Positions 19,727 through 28,570 of a stretch of 64,000 nt of DNA are shown piece after piece. The stretch covers positions 174,825-238,824 of the forward strand of contig NZ_VMSG01000005.1 of NCBI RefSeq assembly GCF_007713465.1, in the 5' to 3' direction. Position 1 is the stretch's first letter; each line of letters begins with the position of its first letter. The position numbers and the translations under genes were made by a program. The stretch comes from Pseudomonas sp. H3(2019). Its GTDB lineage: Bacteria; Pseudomonadota; Gammaproteobacteria; Pseudomonadales; Pseudomonadaceae. A model generated the notes under the pieces. It did not search any database. It saw only the letters and a program-made list of their open reading frames with translations, and was not told the DNA's origin.

Positions 19727-19909
19727 TTACTCGTCAGCGCCCTTGTCGATCACTTTACGGCCACGGTATACGCCTTCTGGCGATACGTGGTGACGCAGGT
19801 GAACTTCACCAGTGGTCTTTTCTACGGACAGGGTGCTTGCCTCGAGAGCATCGTGCGAACGACGCATGTCACGGGCGGAGCGGGATTTTTTGTTCTGCTG
19901 AACAGCCAT
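19727..19909 (-). CDS. rpmF: 50S ribosomal protein L32
   Basis: A 60-residue basic protein beginning [20 protein letters not shown], the family signature. It is a cysteine-free L32. It lies between yceD and plsX, the standard order that couples ribosome and lipid synthesis. Confidence 0.98.
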
Positions 19910-19922
19910 AATTGATTAACTC

Positions 19923-20450
19923 CTAAACGTTTGGGTCACGCTTTAACTGCGCCAATACACTGAACGGGTTGGACCGCGTTACCTCGTCCTCGCTCGGTTC
20001 GGGCTCATCGAGACCCGCCGGCTGCTGGCATTCTTCCGGATGATGAGCAGGCACAATGGGCAAGGCGAGCAGAAGCTCCTCCTCGATCAGTGACTGCAGA
20101 TCCAAAGGATCTTCGCCCAGTTCCAGCACGTCATAACCTTTCGGCAACGACTGGGTATTCGCACCCTCCTTCACCACAGCATAACTGCATTCGCTGTGAA
20201 TCGGCAGGGTGACCAGCTCAAGACAACGCTGGCAAACCATTTTGACTTCAGTGTCGATAAAGCTGTGGATGACCACAGATTTACGTTCATCTCGTTCAAA
20301 AACGAATTTAGCCTGCACCGTACCGACAGTGTCGGAAAGCGGGTCGCAGAGTCTCTCCAAATCGGCCAGCAGCATTTCACCTTGAAGGGTGGTGCCACGA
20401 TCAGCCAATTTGCGCGGGTCAACGTGAGGTGGAATCGGGTCATTCAACAT
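19923..20450 (-). CDS. yceD: YceD family protein (DUF177)
   Basis: A 175-residue acidic protein with a Cys pair in CQRCLE and later EDPLDLQSLIEEELLLALP, both typical of YceD. The family is linked to 23S rRNA accumulation. It is the first gene of the yceD-rpmF-plsX-fab run; the 105-bp gap to the divergent maf gene should contain the promoters for both. Confidence 0.92.
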   Translation of the reverse strand: MLNDPIPPHVDPRKLADRGTTLQGEMLLADLERLCDPLSDTVGTVQAKFVFERDERKSVVIHSFIDTEVKMVCQRCLELVTLPIHSECSYAVVKEGANTQSLPKGYDVLELGEDPLDLQSLIEEELLLALPIVPAHHPEECQQPAGLDEPEPSEDEVTRSNPFSVLAQLKRDPNV

Positions 20451-20555
20451 AGGCGCAGCATTATAGGGATGCCCCCAGCCATGTCAAAGGAAATTCAGTC
20501 CTGTCCGTCACTTGGAAGCCCCGCTAGAATTTGCGACTGACTTTTGGAGAGCCGT

Positions 20556-21134
20556 ATGCTGCCCTTATTACTTGCTTCAAGCTCGGTCTATCGCCGCGAA
20601 TTACTGGCCCGCTTGCAACTGCCATTTACCTGCAGCTCACCGGATATCGACGAAAGCCATCAACCGGAAGAGTCAGCCATCGAACTGGTAAAACGCCTGG
20701 CCCGCGAAAAAGCCCAGGCGCTGGCCGGCAGCCATCCCGCCCATTTGATTATAGGTTCGGACCAGGTCGCCGTGCTCGACGGACGGATTATTGGCAAACC
20801 TCACACGTTCGAGAAGGCTCGCGATCAATTATTGGCCGCCGGCGGCGCCAGCGTGACCTTCCTGACCGGCCTGGCAGTGCTCAACAGCCAGACCGGCCAT
20901 TGCCAGCTCGATTGCATCCCCTTCACCGTACACATGCGCACACTGGATCAGGCACGCATTGAACGCTACCTGCGCGCCGAACAGCCCTACGACTGCGCTG
21001 GCAGCTTCAAGGCCGAAGGATTGGGCGTGAGCCTGTTCCAGAGCACCGAAGGCCCGGACGCCACCAGCCTGGTCGGCCTGCCGCTGATTCGCCTGGTGGA
21101 CATGCTGCTGGCTGAAGGCGTGCAGATCCCCTGA
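20556..21134 (+). CDS. Maf-family nucleotide pyrophosphatase (YceF type)
   Basis: A 192-residue Maf protein. Active-site segments are LLASSSVYRRELL, SPDIDES and IIGSDQVAVLDG. Position next to yceD and the sequence suggest the YceF branch, which hydrolyses 7-methyl-GTP, rather than the dTTP/UTP branch; this is inferred. The ATG at 20556 has GGAG at the right distance and is chosen over an upstream TTG. Confidence 0.92.
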   Translation: MLPLLLASSSVYRRELLARLQLPFTCSSPDIDESHQPEESAIELVKRLAREKAQALAGSHPAHLIIGSDQVAVLDGRIIGKPHTFEKARDQLLAAGGASVTFLTGLAVLNSQTGHCQLDCIPFTVHMRTLDQARIERYLRAEQPYDCAGSFKAEGLGVSLFQSTEGPDATSLVGLPLIRLVDMLLAEGVQIP

Positions 21135-21140
21135 TCCCCC

Positions 21141-21168
21141 CCGTAGCAGCCTTCGGCAGCTGCTACGG
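21141..21168. repeat. REP-like palindrome
   Basis: CCGTAGCAGC (21141-21150) and GCTGCTACGG (21159-21168) are perfect 10-bp arms around an 8-base loop, in the gap between the convergent maf and sppA genes. Confidence 0.7.
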
Positions 21169-21186
21169 ATTACGCCAGACACAAAA

Positions 21187-21216
21187 AACCGGCCACGCGG
21201 GCCGGTTGTTTTTTAT
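21187..21216. terminator. Bidirectional terminator between maf and sppA
   Basis: AACCGGCC and GGCCGGTT form a GC-rich stem with A-run before and T-run after it, so it can stop transcription from both convergent genes. Confidence 0.9.
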
Positions 21217-21228
21217 GTCGCACAACGA

Positions 21229-22218
21229 TCAGCGCAATGCCGGCCCCTGAAAACCCATCCACATGGCCAACTGCTCAGCCACGCTGGCGCCGAGTTTTTT
21301 CGAGAAGCGGTCGAACGCTGACTCCTGAATCGTGAAGTCAACCAGCTCTTTCTCGCCAATGACGTCACGCGCCACCGAACTGGCACTGCCCAAACCATCG
21401 ATCAAACCCAATGGCAGCGCCTGCTCGCCTGACCAGACCAGCCCGGAGAACAGCTCCGGATGCTCTTTGTCTTTCAGGCGATCGCCACGGCCTTTTTTGA
21501 CGCTGGCGATAAACTGCTGGTGAGTGGTATCCAGCACGCCCTGCCAGAACTTGATCTCATCCGGTTTTTCCGGCTGGAACGGATCGAGGAACGACTTATG
21601 CTCGCCCGACGTATAGGTCCGACGTTCCACACCGAGCTTTTCCATGGTCCCGACAAACCCGTAGCCGGCCGCCGTCACGCCAATCGAACCCACCAGGCTC
21701 GCCTTGTCGGCATAGATCTGGTCCGCCGCACTGGCGATGTAGTACGCCCCCGAAGCCCCCAGATCAGAAATTACTGCATAAACCTTGATCGCCGGATGCA
21801 GGGCACGCAAACGACCAATTTCATCGTAGACATAACCCGACTGAACCGGACTGCCGCCCGGACTGTTGATTCGCAGCACGATGCCCTTGACCTTCGGATC
21901 CTCAAACGCCGCGCGCAGACCGCCGACAATGTTGTCGGCGCTGGCTGATTCCTTGTCGGCAATCACCCCCGTCACTTCGATCAACGCGGTGTAGCTCGAC
22001 CCGCGAGTCGCGCTTTTTTCAATATCCATCAGCGGCGTAAAGAGGACCAACGCGATGAGCAGATAAACAAAGGTCAGCAGCTTGAAGAAAATCCCCCAAC
22101 GCCGCGAGCGACGCTGCTCCTGCACTCCCGCAAGCAGGGTTTTCTCAAGCAGCTTCCAGCTCTTGCCTTCGCCATCTTCGGCACTGGCCTTGGTTGGCGC
22201 CTTCCATTCGTCGGTCAT
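21229..22218 (-). CDS. sppA: Signal peptide peptidase SppA (S49 peptidase)
   Basis: A 329-residue S49 protease with an N-terminal cytoplasmic segment, one membrane helix (FFKLLTFVYLLIALVLF) and a periplasmic catalytic domain. The LGASGAYYIAS segment carries the nucleophile serine and ADKASLVGSIGV follows; RINSPGG is also typical. This is the short single-domain form. It digests cleaved signal peptides in the membrane. It follows the HAD gene by 21 bp. Confidence 0.92.
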   Translation of the reverse strand: MTDEWKAPTKASAEDGEGKSWKLLEKTLLAGVQEQRRSRRWGIFFKLLTFVYLLIALVLFTPLMDIEKSATRGSSYTALIEVTGVIADKESASADNIVGGLRAAFEDPKVKGIVLRINSPGGSPVQSGYVYDEIGRLRALHPAIKVYAVISDLGASGAYYIASAADQIYADKASLVGSIGVTAAGYGFVGTMEKLGVERRTYTSGEHKSFLDPFQPEKPDEIKFWQGVLDTTHQQFIASVKKGRGDRLKDKEHPELFSGLVWSGEQALPLGLIDGLGSASSVARDVIGEKELVDFTIQESAFDRFSKKLGASVAEQLAMWMGFQGPALR

Positions 22219-22239
22219 TCCATCTACCCCAACAAAAAC

Positions 22240-22902
22240 CTAATTGACCCGCTGACCCAGCCAGGCGTGCAATTGCGAAAAATGATCAATGGCCAGGCGC
22301 GGCTCGAACACGCGCAAGGCTTCCATCGATTGAGCACCATAGCTGACGGCAACCGAATCCATCCCGGCGTTGCGCGCCATCTGCAGGTCGAACGACGAAT
22401 CCCCCACCATCAACGCCTGTTCAGGGCGGACGTCGCAATGGGCGAGAATCTGTTCGAGCATCAGCGGATGTGGCTTGCTGGCGGTCTCATCGGCAGCGCG
22501 GGTGATATCGAAATAATCTTCCCAGCCATGGGACTTCAGCACGCGATCCAGCCCGCGACGCGCTTTGCCGGTCGCCACTGCCAGGTGAAAACCCTCGGCA
22601 CGAAACGCTTCAAGCGACTCGACAACACCGTCAAACAACGGCGAAGGCACGGCCTCCGAGGCGATGTAGTGATCCGCATAGTGCTGACGGAACGCCACCA
22701 GCTCGTCATCGCCAATCTCTGGATACAACGTGCGAATCGCTTCCGGCAGCCCCAACCCAATGATGCCTTTGACGGCAAGATCATCGCGCAACTGAAAACC
22801 GGATCGCTGCGACGCCACATGCATCGCCTCGACAATCCGACCAATGGAGTCGGCCAACGTGCCGTCCCAATCGAAAATCAGCAACTTGTAATCAGGGTGC
22901 AC
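22240..22902 (-). CDS. HAD-IA phosphatase, phosphoglycolate-phosphatase-like
   Basis: A 220-residue HAD hydrolase. Motif I is [10 protein letters not shown], motif II the [10 protein letters not shown] threonine, motif III/IV the SKPHPLM lysine and [13 protein letters not shown] helical cap follows motif I. Substrate unknown. It overlaps the end of rluC by 11 bp, so it is coupled to it; the rluC-HAD-sppA order is standard in Pseudomonas. Confidence 0.9.
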   Translation of the reverse strand: MHPDYKLLIFDWDGTLADSIGRIVEAMHVASQRSGFQLRDDLAVKGIIGLGLPEAIRTLYPEIGDDELVAFRQHYADHYIASEAVPSPLFDGVVESLEAFRAEGFHLAVATGKARRGLDRVLKSHGWEDYFDITRAADETASKPHPLMLEQILAHCDVRPEQALMVGDSSFDLQMARNAGMDSVAVSYGAQSMEALRVFEPRLAIDHFSQLHAWLGQRVN

Positions 22903-23851
22903 TCAGGCGCTCCACTGTCTTGGCCCACATTTCATCGACAGGGGCCTGAAGCTTCAACTCGCCGCCATCAGGCAGCGGTACGGTGAGCATGTAAGCGTGC
23001 AGGAACAGGCGTTTGCCGCCCAGGTCACGAATTTCCTTGCTGAAATCGTCATCGCCGTACTTGGTGTCGCCGGCGATGCAGTGCCCGACGTGCAGGGTGT
23101 GGACACGAATCTGGTGAGTCCGGCCGGTGATCGGCTTGGCTTCGATCAGGGTGGCAAAGTCGCCAAAGCGACGCAGAACCTTGAACACGGTCACAGACTC
23201 CTTGCCCTCCTCCTCGTCGACCTCGACCATGCGCTCGCCGGAGCGCAGATTGCTCTTGCCCAGCGGCGCACGGACTTGCTTGATCGAGGCAGCCCAGTTA
23301 CCGCGGACCAGCGCCATATAGCGCTTATCGACGCCATCGCCGCGCAATGCCGTGTGCAAGTGACGCAGCATGCTGCGTTTTTTGGCGATCATCAGCAGGC
23401 CGGAGGTGTCACGATCGAGACGGTGAACCAGCTCAAGCTCCTTGCAATCCGGACGCAACTGACGAAAGGCTTCGATCACGCCGTAATTCAAGCCGCTGCC
23501 GCCGTGAACAGCGATGCCGCAAGGCTTGTTGATCACGATCAGCGCCTTGTCTTCGAAGACAATCGAGGCCTCGAGTCGCTGCAACAAACCTTGTGCCAAT
23601 GGCACTGGCTCGTCGCGTTCCGGCACGCGCACCGGTGGCACGCGCACGATGTCGCCCGCCTGCAGCTTGTATTCGGGCTTGATCCGACCTTTGTTCACAC
23701 GCACTTCGCCTTTACGCAAAATGCGGTAAATCAAGGTCTTGGGCACGCCTTTGAGCCGAGCGAGAAGGAAGTTATCAATACGTTGGCCGGCATATTCCGG
23801 CGAGACCTCAAGCAGTTGTACGCTAGGGGTCGAGGGGGCAGTAGTCGTCAT
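22892..23851 (-). CDS. rluC: 23S rRNA pseudouridine synthase RluC
   Basis: A 319-residue RsuA/RluA-family enzyme that would isomerise uridines 955, 2504 and 2580 of 23S rRNA. An N-terminal S4 RNA-binding domain (residues ~20-80) precedes the catalytic domain with the aspartate in [15 protein letters not shown]. It is divergent from rne with 740 bp between the two starts, as in E. coli. Confidence 0.93.
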   Translation of the reverse strand: MTTTAPSTPSVQLLEVSPEYAGQRIDNFLLARLKGVPKTLIYRILRKGEVRVNKGRIKPEYKLQAGDIVRVPPVRVPERDEPVPLAQGLLQRLEASIVFEDKALIVINKPCGIAVHGGSGLNYGVIEAFRQLRPDCKELELVHRLDRDTSGLLMIAKKRSMLRHLHTALRGDGVDKRYMALVRGNWAASIKQVRAPLGKSNLRSGERMVEVDEEEGKESVTVFKVLRRFGDFATLIEAKPITGRTHQIRVHTLHVGHCIAGDTKYGDDDFSKEIRDLGGKRLFLHAYMLTVPLPDGGELKLQAPVDEMWAKTVERLSAP

Positions 23852-23880
23852 GCCGCGAATGATAACAATTTTTTATGGAA

Positions 23881-23909
23881 TTGAAGCACTTAATCATTGC
23901 TGCTATAGT
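23881..23909 (+). promoter_or_regulatory. Sigma-70 promoter of rne
   Basis: TTGAAG (23881-23886) and TATAGT (23904-23909) are separated by exactly 17 bp, and a TG one base before the -10 makes it an extended -10 promoter. It is oriented toward rne and predicts a start near 23916. Confidence 0.75.
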
Positions 23910-23915
23910 CGCGAA

Positions 23916-24591
23916 CGCCGCCAAAAGCGGCCTGGACAGAGGACAAACGGCAAATTGCCGGCCCTGACCAACGCAATTCATCAGGACGCGAGGCCGTCCT
24001 ACGGGGCTTTCGCAACGATTGGAAGGTTCGTGATTGTAACAAGCGCAGGTGACATGAGGCCTGAAGCGAGCGCAGCAACAGAGCAACCACTTGTCTGATG
24101 CGCCGATATTTACGGCCAGTTCACAAAGTGCAGTCAGTCCCGAACCAGCCCTTGAGCGAGTGCTTCGGAAACAACGCCTGTTACAAGCTGAGTGTTAGCC
24201 AAACAGCTCTCGCCCAGTCTTGTGTAGCCATGAGCGTGAACTCCCCATTGGAGAACACGGTAAATGCCAACCCGCTGCGGATTCTGCGCGCGGCAGCACC
24301 CGAATTATCAGGGATACGTGTAGGGTGGAGATGCACAACCGTCGGACTGTGTAGCACTAGGCTTATATTTAGACGCTTCATCTCGTCCACAGTCGCCGGT
24401 TGATTCCTCCTCCTGACTGAGTGCTTAAGTAGCCACAGCAAGCAGGACGCGTACGTCGCGACTCCGGCCCAATTGGTCGAAGCTCGCTAGACACTGGAGT
24501 GGCCAACCACTCCTGACGCACCTGACACCGACCGTGAGAAGTCGTGTGTGCCGAACGCCGTTTCCGGCAGCCCGGAAACCGACGGTACTAC
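23916..24591 (+). other. Long 5' leader of rne
   Basis: About 675 bases lie between the predicted start and the rne ATG. I find no convincing gene: short open frames are present but none has codon use like its neighbours or a good ribosome site. In E. coli the rne leader is structured and mediates autoregulation; a similar role here is inferred from length and position only. Confidence 0.55.
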
Positions 24592-27500
24592 ATGAAAAGA
24601 ATGCTGATTAACGCAACTCAACCCGAAGAGTTGCGTGTTGCACTGGTAGACGGCCAGCGCCTCTACGACCTGGACATCGAGTCCGGTGCACGCGAGCAGA
24701 AGAAGGCCAACATCTATAAAGGCCGGATTACTCGCATCGAGCCAAGCCTTGAGGCTGCCTTTGTCGATTTCGGCTCTGAGCGCCACGGCTTCCTGCCCCT
24801 CAAAGAAATCTCCCGCGAATACTTCAAGAAAGCCCCTGAAGGCCGCGTCAACATCAAGGACGTCCTGAGCGAAGGCCAGGAAGTCATCGTTCAGGTCGAA
24901 AAAGAAGAACGTGGCAACAAGGGCGCCGCCCTGACCACCTTCATCAGCCTGGCCGGTCGTTACCTGGTATTGATGCCGAACAACCCGCGTGCCGGCGGTA
25001 TCTCCCGTCGCATCGAAGGTGAAGAGCGCAACGAACTGCGTGAAGCCCTGAACGGTCTGGTTGCTCCGGCCGACATGGGTCTGATCGTGCGCACTGCCGG
25101 CCTTGGCCGCAGCAGCGAAGAAATGCAGTGGGACCTCGACTACCTGCTGCAACTGTGGACCGCCATCAAAGAAGCCTCGCTGGATCGTTCCGCGCCATTC
25201 CTGATCTATCAGGAAAGCAACGTGATCATCCGTGCAATCCGCGACTACCTGCGCCAGGACATCGGCGAAGTGCTGATCGACAGCGTTGAAGCCCAGGACG
25301 AAGCCCTGACCTTCATCCGCCAGGTGATGCCGCAGTACGCCAGCAAGATCAAGCTGTACGAAGACAGCGTTCCGCTGTTCAACCGTTTCCAGATCGAAAG
25401 CCAGATCGAGACCGCTTTCCAGCGCGTCGTTGAACTGCCTTCCGGCGGCTCCATCGTTATCGATCCGACCGAAGCCCTGGTGTCCATCGACATCAACTCG
25501 GCGCGCGCCACCAAAGGCAGCGATATCGAAGAAACCGCTCTGCAGACCAACCTTGAAGCCGCCGAAGAAATCGCCCGTCAGTTGCGCCTGCGCGACATCG
25601 GCGGCCTGATCGTCATCGACTTCATCGACATGACCCCTGCCAAGAACCAGCGCGCCGTGGAAGAGAAAGTCCGCGAATGCCTGGAAGCCGACCGCGCTCG
25701 CGTGCAAGTCGGTCGCATCTCGCGCTTCGGCCTGCTGGAAATGTCCCGTCAGCGCCTGCGTCCATCGCTGGGCGAAAGCAGCGGCATCGTCTGCCCACGC
25801 TGCAACGGCACCGGCATCATCCGTGACGTTGAATCGCTGTCGCTGGCGATCCTGCGCCTGATCGAAGAAGAAGCCCTGAAAGACCGCACTGCCGAAGTTC
25901 GCGCACAAGTGCCGATCCCGGTCGCTGCGTTCCTGCTGAACGAAAAACGCAACTCGATCACCAAGATCGAACTGCGCACCCGTGCCCGCATCGTCATCCT
26001 GCCGAACGATCACCTCGAAACGCCGCACTTCGAAGTTCAGCGTCTGCGCGATGACAGCCCGGAAGCCCACATCAACCAGTCCAGCTACGAAATCGCTGCT
26101 GCCGCTGCTGAAGTGGAAGAAGTTCAACCGGCCGCCGCCACCCGCACCCTGGTTCGCCAGGAAGCCGCCGTGAAAACCGCTCCAGCTCGCGCCAACGCTC
26201 CGGTTCCGACCGAAGTCGTTGCCGCCGCCGCACCGGTTGCCGCTCCGGTCGCCGCCCCTGAACCAAGCCTGTTCAAAGGCCTGGTGAAGTCGCTGGTCAG
26301 CCTGTTCGCCACCAAGGAAGAGCCAGCTGCTCCGGTTGTGGTTGAAAAACCAGCCGCCGAGCGTCCGGCACGCAATGAAGAGCGTCGTAACGGTCGTCAG
26401 CAGAGCCGCAACCGTAACGGTCGCCGCGATGAAGAACGCAAACCACGCGAAGAACGCGCCCCTCGTGAAGAACGCGCACCGCGCGAGCCTCGTGAAGAGC
26501 GTCAACCACGCGAAGCCCGCGAAGAGACTCCAGCAGTCGCTCGCGAGGAACGCGCACCGCGCCCACCGCGTGAAGAGCGCGCACCACGCGCCCCTCGTGA
26601 AGATCGCAAGCCACGTGGCGAGCGTGAAGAGCGCCCGGTTCGTGAACTGCGTGAACCTCTGGATGCCGCGCCAGCCGCTGCCGCCGCTGTAACTGCCGTT
26701 GCTGAAGAGCGTCCGGCTCGTCCGCCACGTGAAGAACGCGCTCCACGCCCACCGCGTGAAGAACGTCAACCACGCGCCGAGCAAGCTGCTGCCGCCGTTG
26801 CTGAAGAAGAGCTGCCAACCAGCGAAGAGCAACTGCCGGAAGATGGCCAGGACAACGCCGAAGGCGATCGTCCACGCCGCCGCTCCCGTGGTCAGCGTCG
26901 TCGCAGCAACCGTCGCGAGCGTCAACGCGATGCCAATGGCAACGTAATCGAAGGCTCGGAAGAGTCCGAAACCAGCGAAGAGCCAACAGGCGCTGAACTG
27001 GCTGCCGGCCTGGCCGTTACCGCCGCTGTTGCCAGCACTGTGATCAGCGCTCCTGCTGAAGCTCAGGCTCATCAGCAAGCTGAACGCGCTACCGCCGTGA
27101 CTCAAGAGGCTGTTCAGGAAGTGGCTCAGGTTGAAGCGCCAGTCGTGGAAGCCACTACTCCGGTCGAAGCGCCAGTCGCTCCTGCCGTCGAAGTAGCTCC
27201 AGTTCGTGAAGCACAGCCTGAAGTTCACGCTGCTGTTGAACCAGCCGTAGTTACCGAACAGCCAGTAGTCGCTGCCGAGCCTGTGGTTGAAGCCCCGGTC
27301 GCTGAAAAAGCGCCTGTGGTTCGCGAAGAGCAAACCGCGTTCAACTGGGTTGCAGAAACTGCAGCTGTCGAAGTTCCAGCGCCAGTCGCTGAAGCCCCGG
27401 CTGTTGTTGCCGAGCCTGCTCCGGTGGTTGAAGCTCCGGTTGTCGCCGAAGTGGCTGCACCGGCTGTCGAAGCCGCTCCGGTCAGCGCCCTGACGCCAAG

Positions 27501-27783
27501 TGGTCGCGCGCCAAACGACCCACGTGAAGTGCGTCGCCGCAAGCGTGAAGCCGAGCGCCTGCAGAAGGAAGCCGAACTGGCTGCCGCTGCTGCACCGGCT
27601 GTTGCTGCCGAGCCTGCTCCGGTTGTCGCCGAAGTCGTCGAGGCAGCCCCTGCCCCGGCCGCCGAAGTGACTGCCGAACCTGCTGCCCCAACCATCGACG
27701 AAAACCTGCGTTCCGTCGAAGAAGTGGTAGAGCACAAACCTGAGGCCCTGGAAAAAGAGCACGAGCCTAAACCCCTCGCCTGA
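24592..27783 (+). CDS. rne: Ribonuclease E
   Basis: A 1063-residue endoribonuclease. The catalytic half has an S1 domain (residues ~38-115), the metal-binding aspartates near 300 ([12 protein letters not shown]) and 343 (IVIDFIDM), and the zinc-link CPRCNGTG at 401-408 for tetramer formation. The C-terminal half is disordered: an amphipathic membrane-targeting helix ([13 protein letters not shown]), an Arg/Glu/Pro-rich RNA-binding stretch with repeated REERAPR units, and long Ala/Pro/Val/Glu repeats ending in a short acidic-basic tail. The scaffold of the RNA degradosome forms there. The ATG at 24592 gives the family start [10 protein letters not shown]. Confidence 0.97.
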   Translation: MKRMLINATQPEELRVALVDGQRLYDLDIESGAREQKKANIYKGRITRIEPSLEAAFVDFGSERHGFLPLKEISREYFKKAPEGRVNIKDVLSEGQEVIVQVEKEERGNKGAALTTFISLAGRYLVLMPNNPRAGGISRRIEGEERNELREALNGLVAPADMGLIVRTAGLGRSSEEMQWDLDYLLQLWTAIKEASLDRSAPFLIYQESNVIIRAIRDYLRQDIGEVLIDSVEAQDEALTFIRQVMPQYASKIKLYEDSVPLFNRFQIESQIETAFQRVVELPSGGSIVIDPTEALVSIDINSARATKGSDIEETALQTNLEAAEEIARQLRLRDIGGLIVIDFIDMTPAKNQRAVEEKVRECLEADRARVQVGRISRFGLLEMSRQRLRPSLGESSGIVCPRCNGTGIIRDVESLSLAILRLIEEEALKDRTAEVRAQVPIPVAAFLLNEKRNSITKIELRTRARIVILPNDHLETPHFEVQRLRDDSPEAHINQSSYEIAAAAAEVEEVQPAAATRTLVRQEAAVKTAPARANAPVPTEVVAAAAPVAAPVAAPEPSLFKGLVKSLVSLFATKEEPAAPVVVEKPAAERPARNEERRNGRQQSRNRNGRRDEERKPREERAPREERAPREPREERQPREAREETPAVAREERAPRPPREERAPRAPREDRKPRGEREERPVRELREPLDAAPAAAAAVTAVAEERPARPPREERAPRPPREERQPRAEQAAAAVAEEELPTSEEQLPEDGQDNAEGDRPRRRSRGQRRRSNRRERQRDANGNVIEGSEESETSEEPTGAELAAGLAVTAAVASTVISAPAEAQAHQQAERATAVTQEAVQEVAQVEAPVVEATTPVEAPVAPAVEVAPVREAQPEVHAAVEPAVVTEQPVVAAEPVVEAPVAEKAPVVREEQTAFNWVAETAAVEVPAPVAEAPAVVAEPAPVVEAPVVAEVAAPAVEAAPVSALTPSGRAPNDPREVRRRKREAERLQKEAELAAAAAPAVAAEPAPVVAEVVEAAPAPAAEVTAEPAAPTIDENLRSVEEVVEHKPEALEKEHEPKPLA

Positions 27784-27798
27784 TTCCATCAGCCACTA

Positions 27799-27836
27799 AA
27801 AAGCCCCGCCTGGTAACCCAGGCGGGGCTTTTTTAT
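27799..27836 (+). terminator. rne terminator
   Basis: AAGCCCCGCCTGG and CCAGGCGGGGCTT pair perfectly around a 4-base loop and run into six T. Confidence 0.95.
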
Positions 27837-27855
27837 GTCCGTTGTGATGAAGATC

Positions 27856-27954
27856 GTTCCCACGCGCAGCACAGGAATGACGCCCCGGACGCTCTGCGTC
27901 CAGGGCTGTGACGCAGAGCGTCACTGGATGTATTCCCACGCAGAGCGTGGGAAC
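27856..27954. repeat. Nested inverted-repeat element
   Basis: Outer arms GTTCCCACGC (27856-27865) and GCGTGGGAAC (27945-27954) enclose inner arms GACGCTCTGCGTC (27888-27900) and GACGCAGAGCGTC (27910-27922). The outer motif recurs as a 28-bp palindrome at 39788-39815. It lies in the gap after the rne terminator and looks like a dispersed intergenic repeat. Confidence 0.75.
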
Positions 27955-27965
27955 AAGCCCTCAAA

Positions 27966-28550
27966 CTACTGAAAGACCAACGCCTCAGGCACGTCCACAT
28001 CCCACAACACTCCGGGATCCTCCAGCGCCACCTCAACCACTGTCGCTGACGCAAACAATGGCCTGGCCCCACGATCACCGGACAACGCCATCAACGCCGC
28101 ACCCAACGAACGCCCAAATCCCACCGGATGCCCAAACTCACCACCCTGCACGGGCACGCTGATGGTATCGACCGCAATCCCCTCGACAATCCGCTCAATA
28201 CTCGACGGCAAGATAAACGGCATATCCCCCAATACCAGCAGCCAGCCATCCAGTGCCGGGCACGCAGCGACTGCCGCTGCAATGCTGTCGCCCATGCCTG
28301 CCGATGCCAGCAGCAGCACCTGGCAACCATAAGCCCGGGCCAGCCGCGCAACCTCAGGGCGATCCGGCGTCGTCACCAACAACCGGGTATCCATGCCAAT
28401 CGGCAGATTGCGCAGCACCTGTTCGATCACCGGCCGCACAATACCGTCGCGCCCTTCGCACATTGCCAGCAACTTGTCCTGATCGGCACCCGCCACTTGT
28501 CGATAACGACTGCCCTGCCCCGCTGCAAGAATGATCGCACCCAGCTTCAT
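27966..28550 (-). CDS. MobA-like nucleotidyltransferase (molybdenum cofactor cytidylyl/guanylyl transferase)
   Basis: About 194 residues with the N-terminal nucleotide loop GAIILAAGQGSRYRQ, the later LLVLGDMPFI metal site and the NTP-transferase fold of MocA/MobA proteins. It would attach a nucleotide to molybdopterin for the hydroxylase encoded just upstream. A start 21 bp upstream (28571), overlapping the previous stop as TGATG, is an alternative; the ATG at 28550 gives the family start MKLGAIILAAG. Confidence 0.82.
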   Translation of the reverse strand: MKLGAIILAAGQGSRYRQVAGADQDKLLAMCEGRDGIVRPVIEQVLRNLPIGMDTRLLVTTPDRPEVARLARAYGCQVLLLASAGMGDSIAAAVAACPALDGWLLVLGDMPFILPSSIERIVEGIAVDTISVPVQGGEFGHPVGFGRSLGAALMALSGDRGARPLFASATVVEVALEDPGVLWDVDVPEALVFQ

Positions 28551-28570
28551 GCTCTGCTCGACGCTGCGCA

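Noticed and set aside
24487..27789. An open frame of about 1100 codons antisense to rne
   Set aside because: It mirrors the rne reading frame through codon bias in the Ala/Pro/Glu/Arg-rich C-terminal half; its product is a low-complexity Gly/Phe/Asn/Arg chain with no domain, while rne itself is unmistakable.
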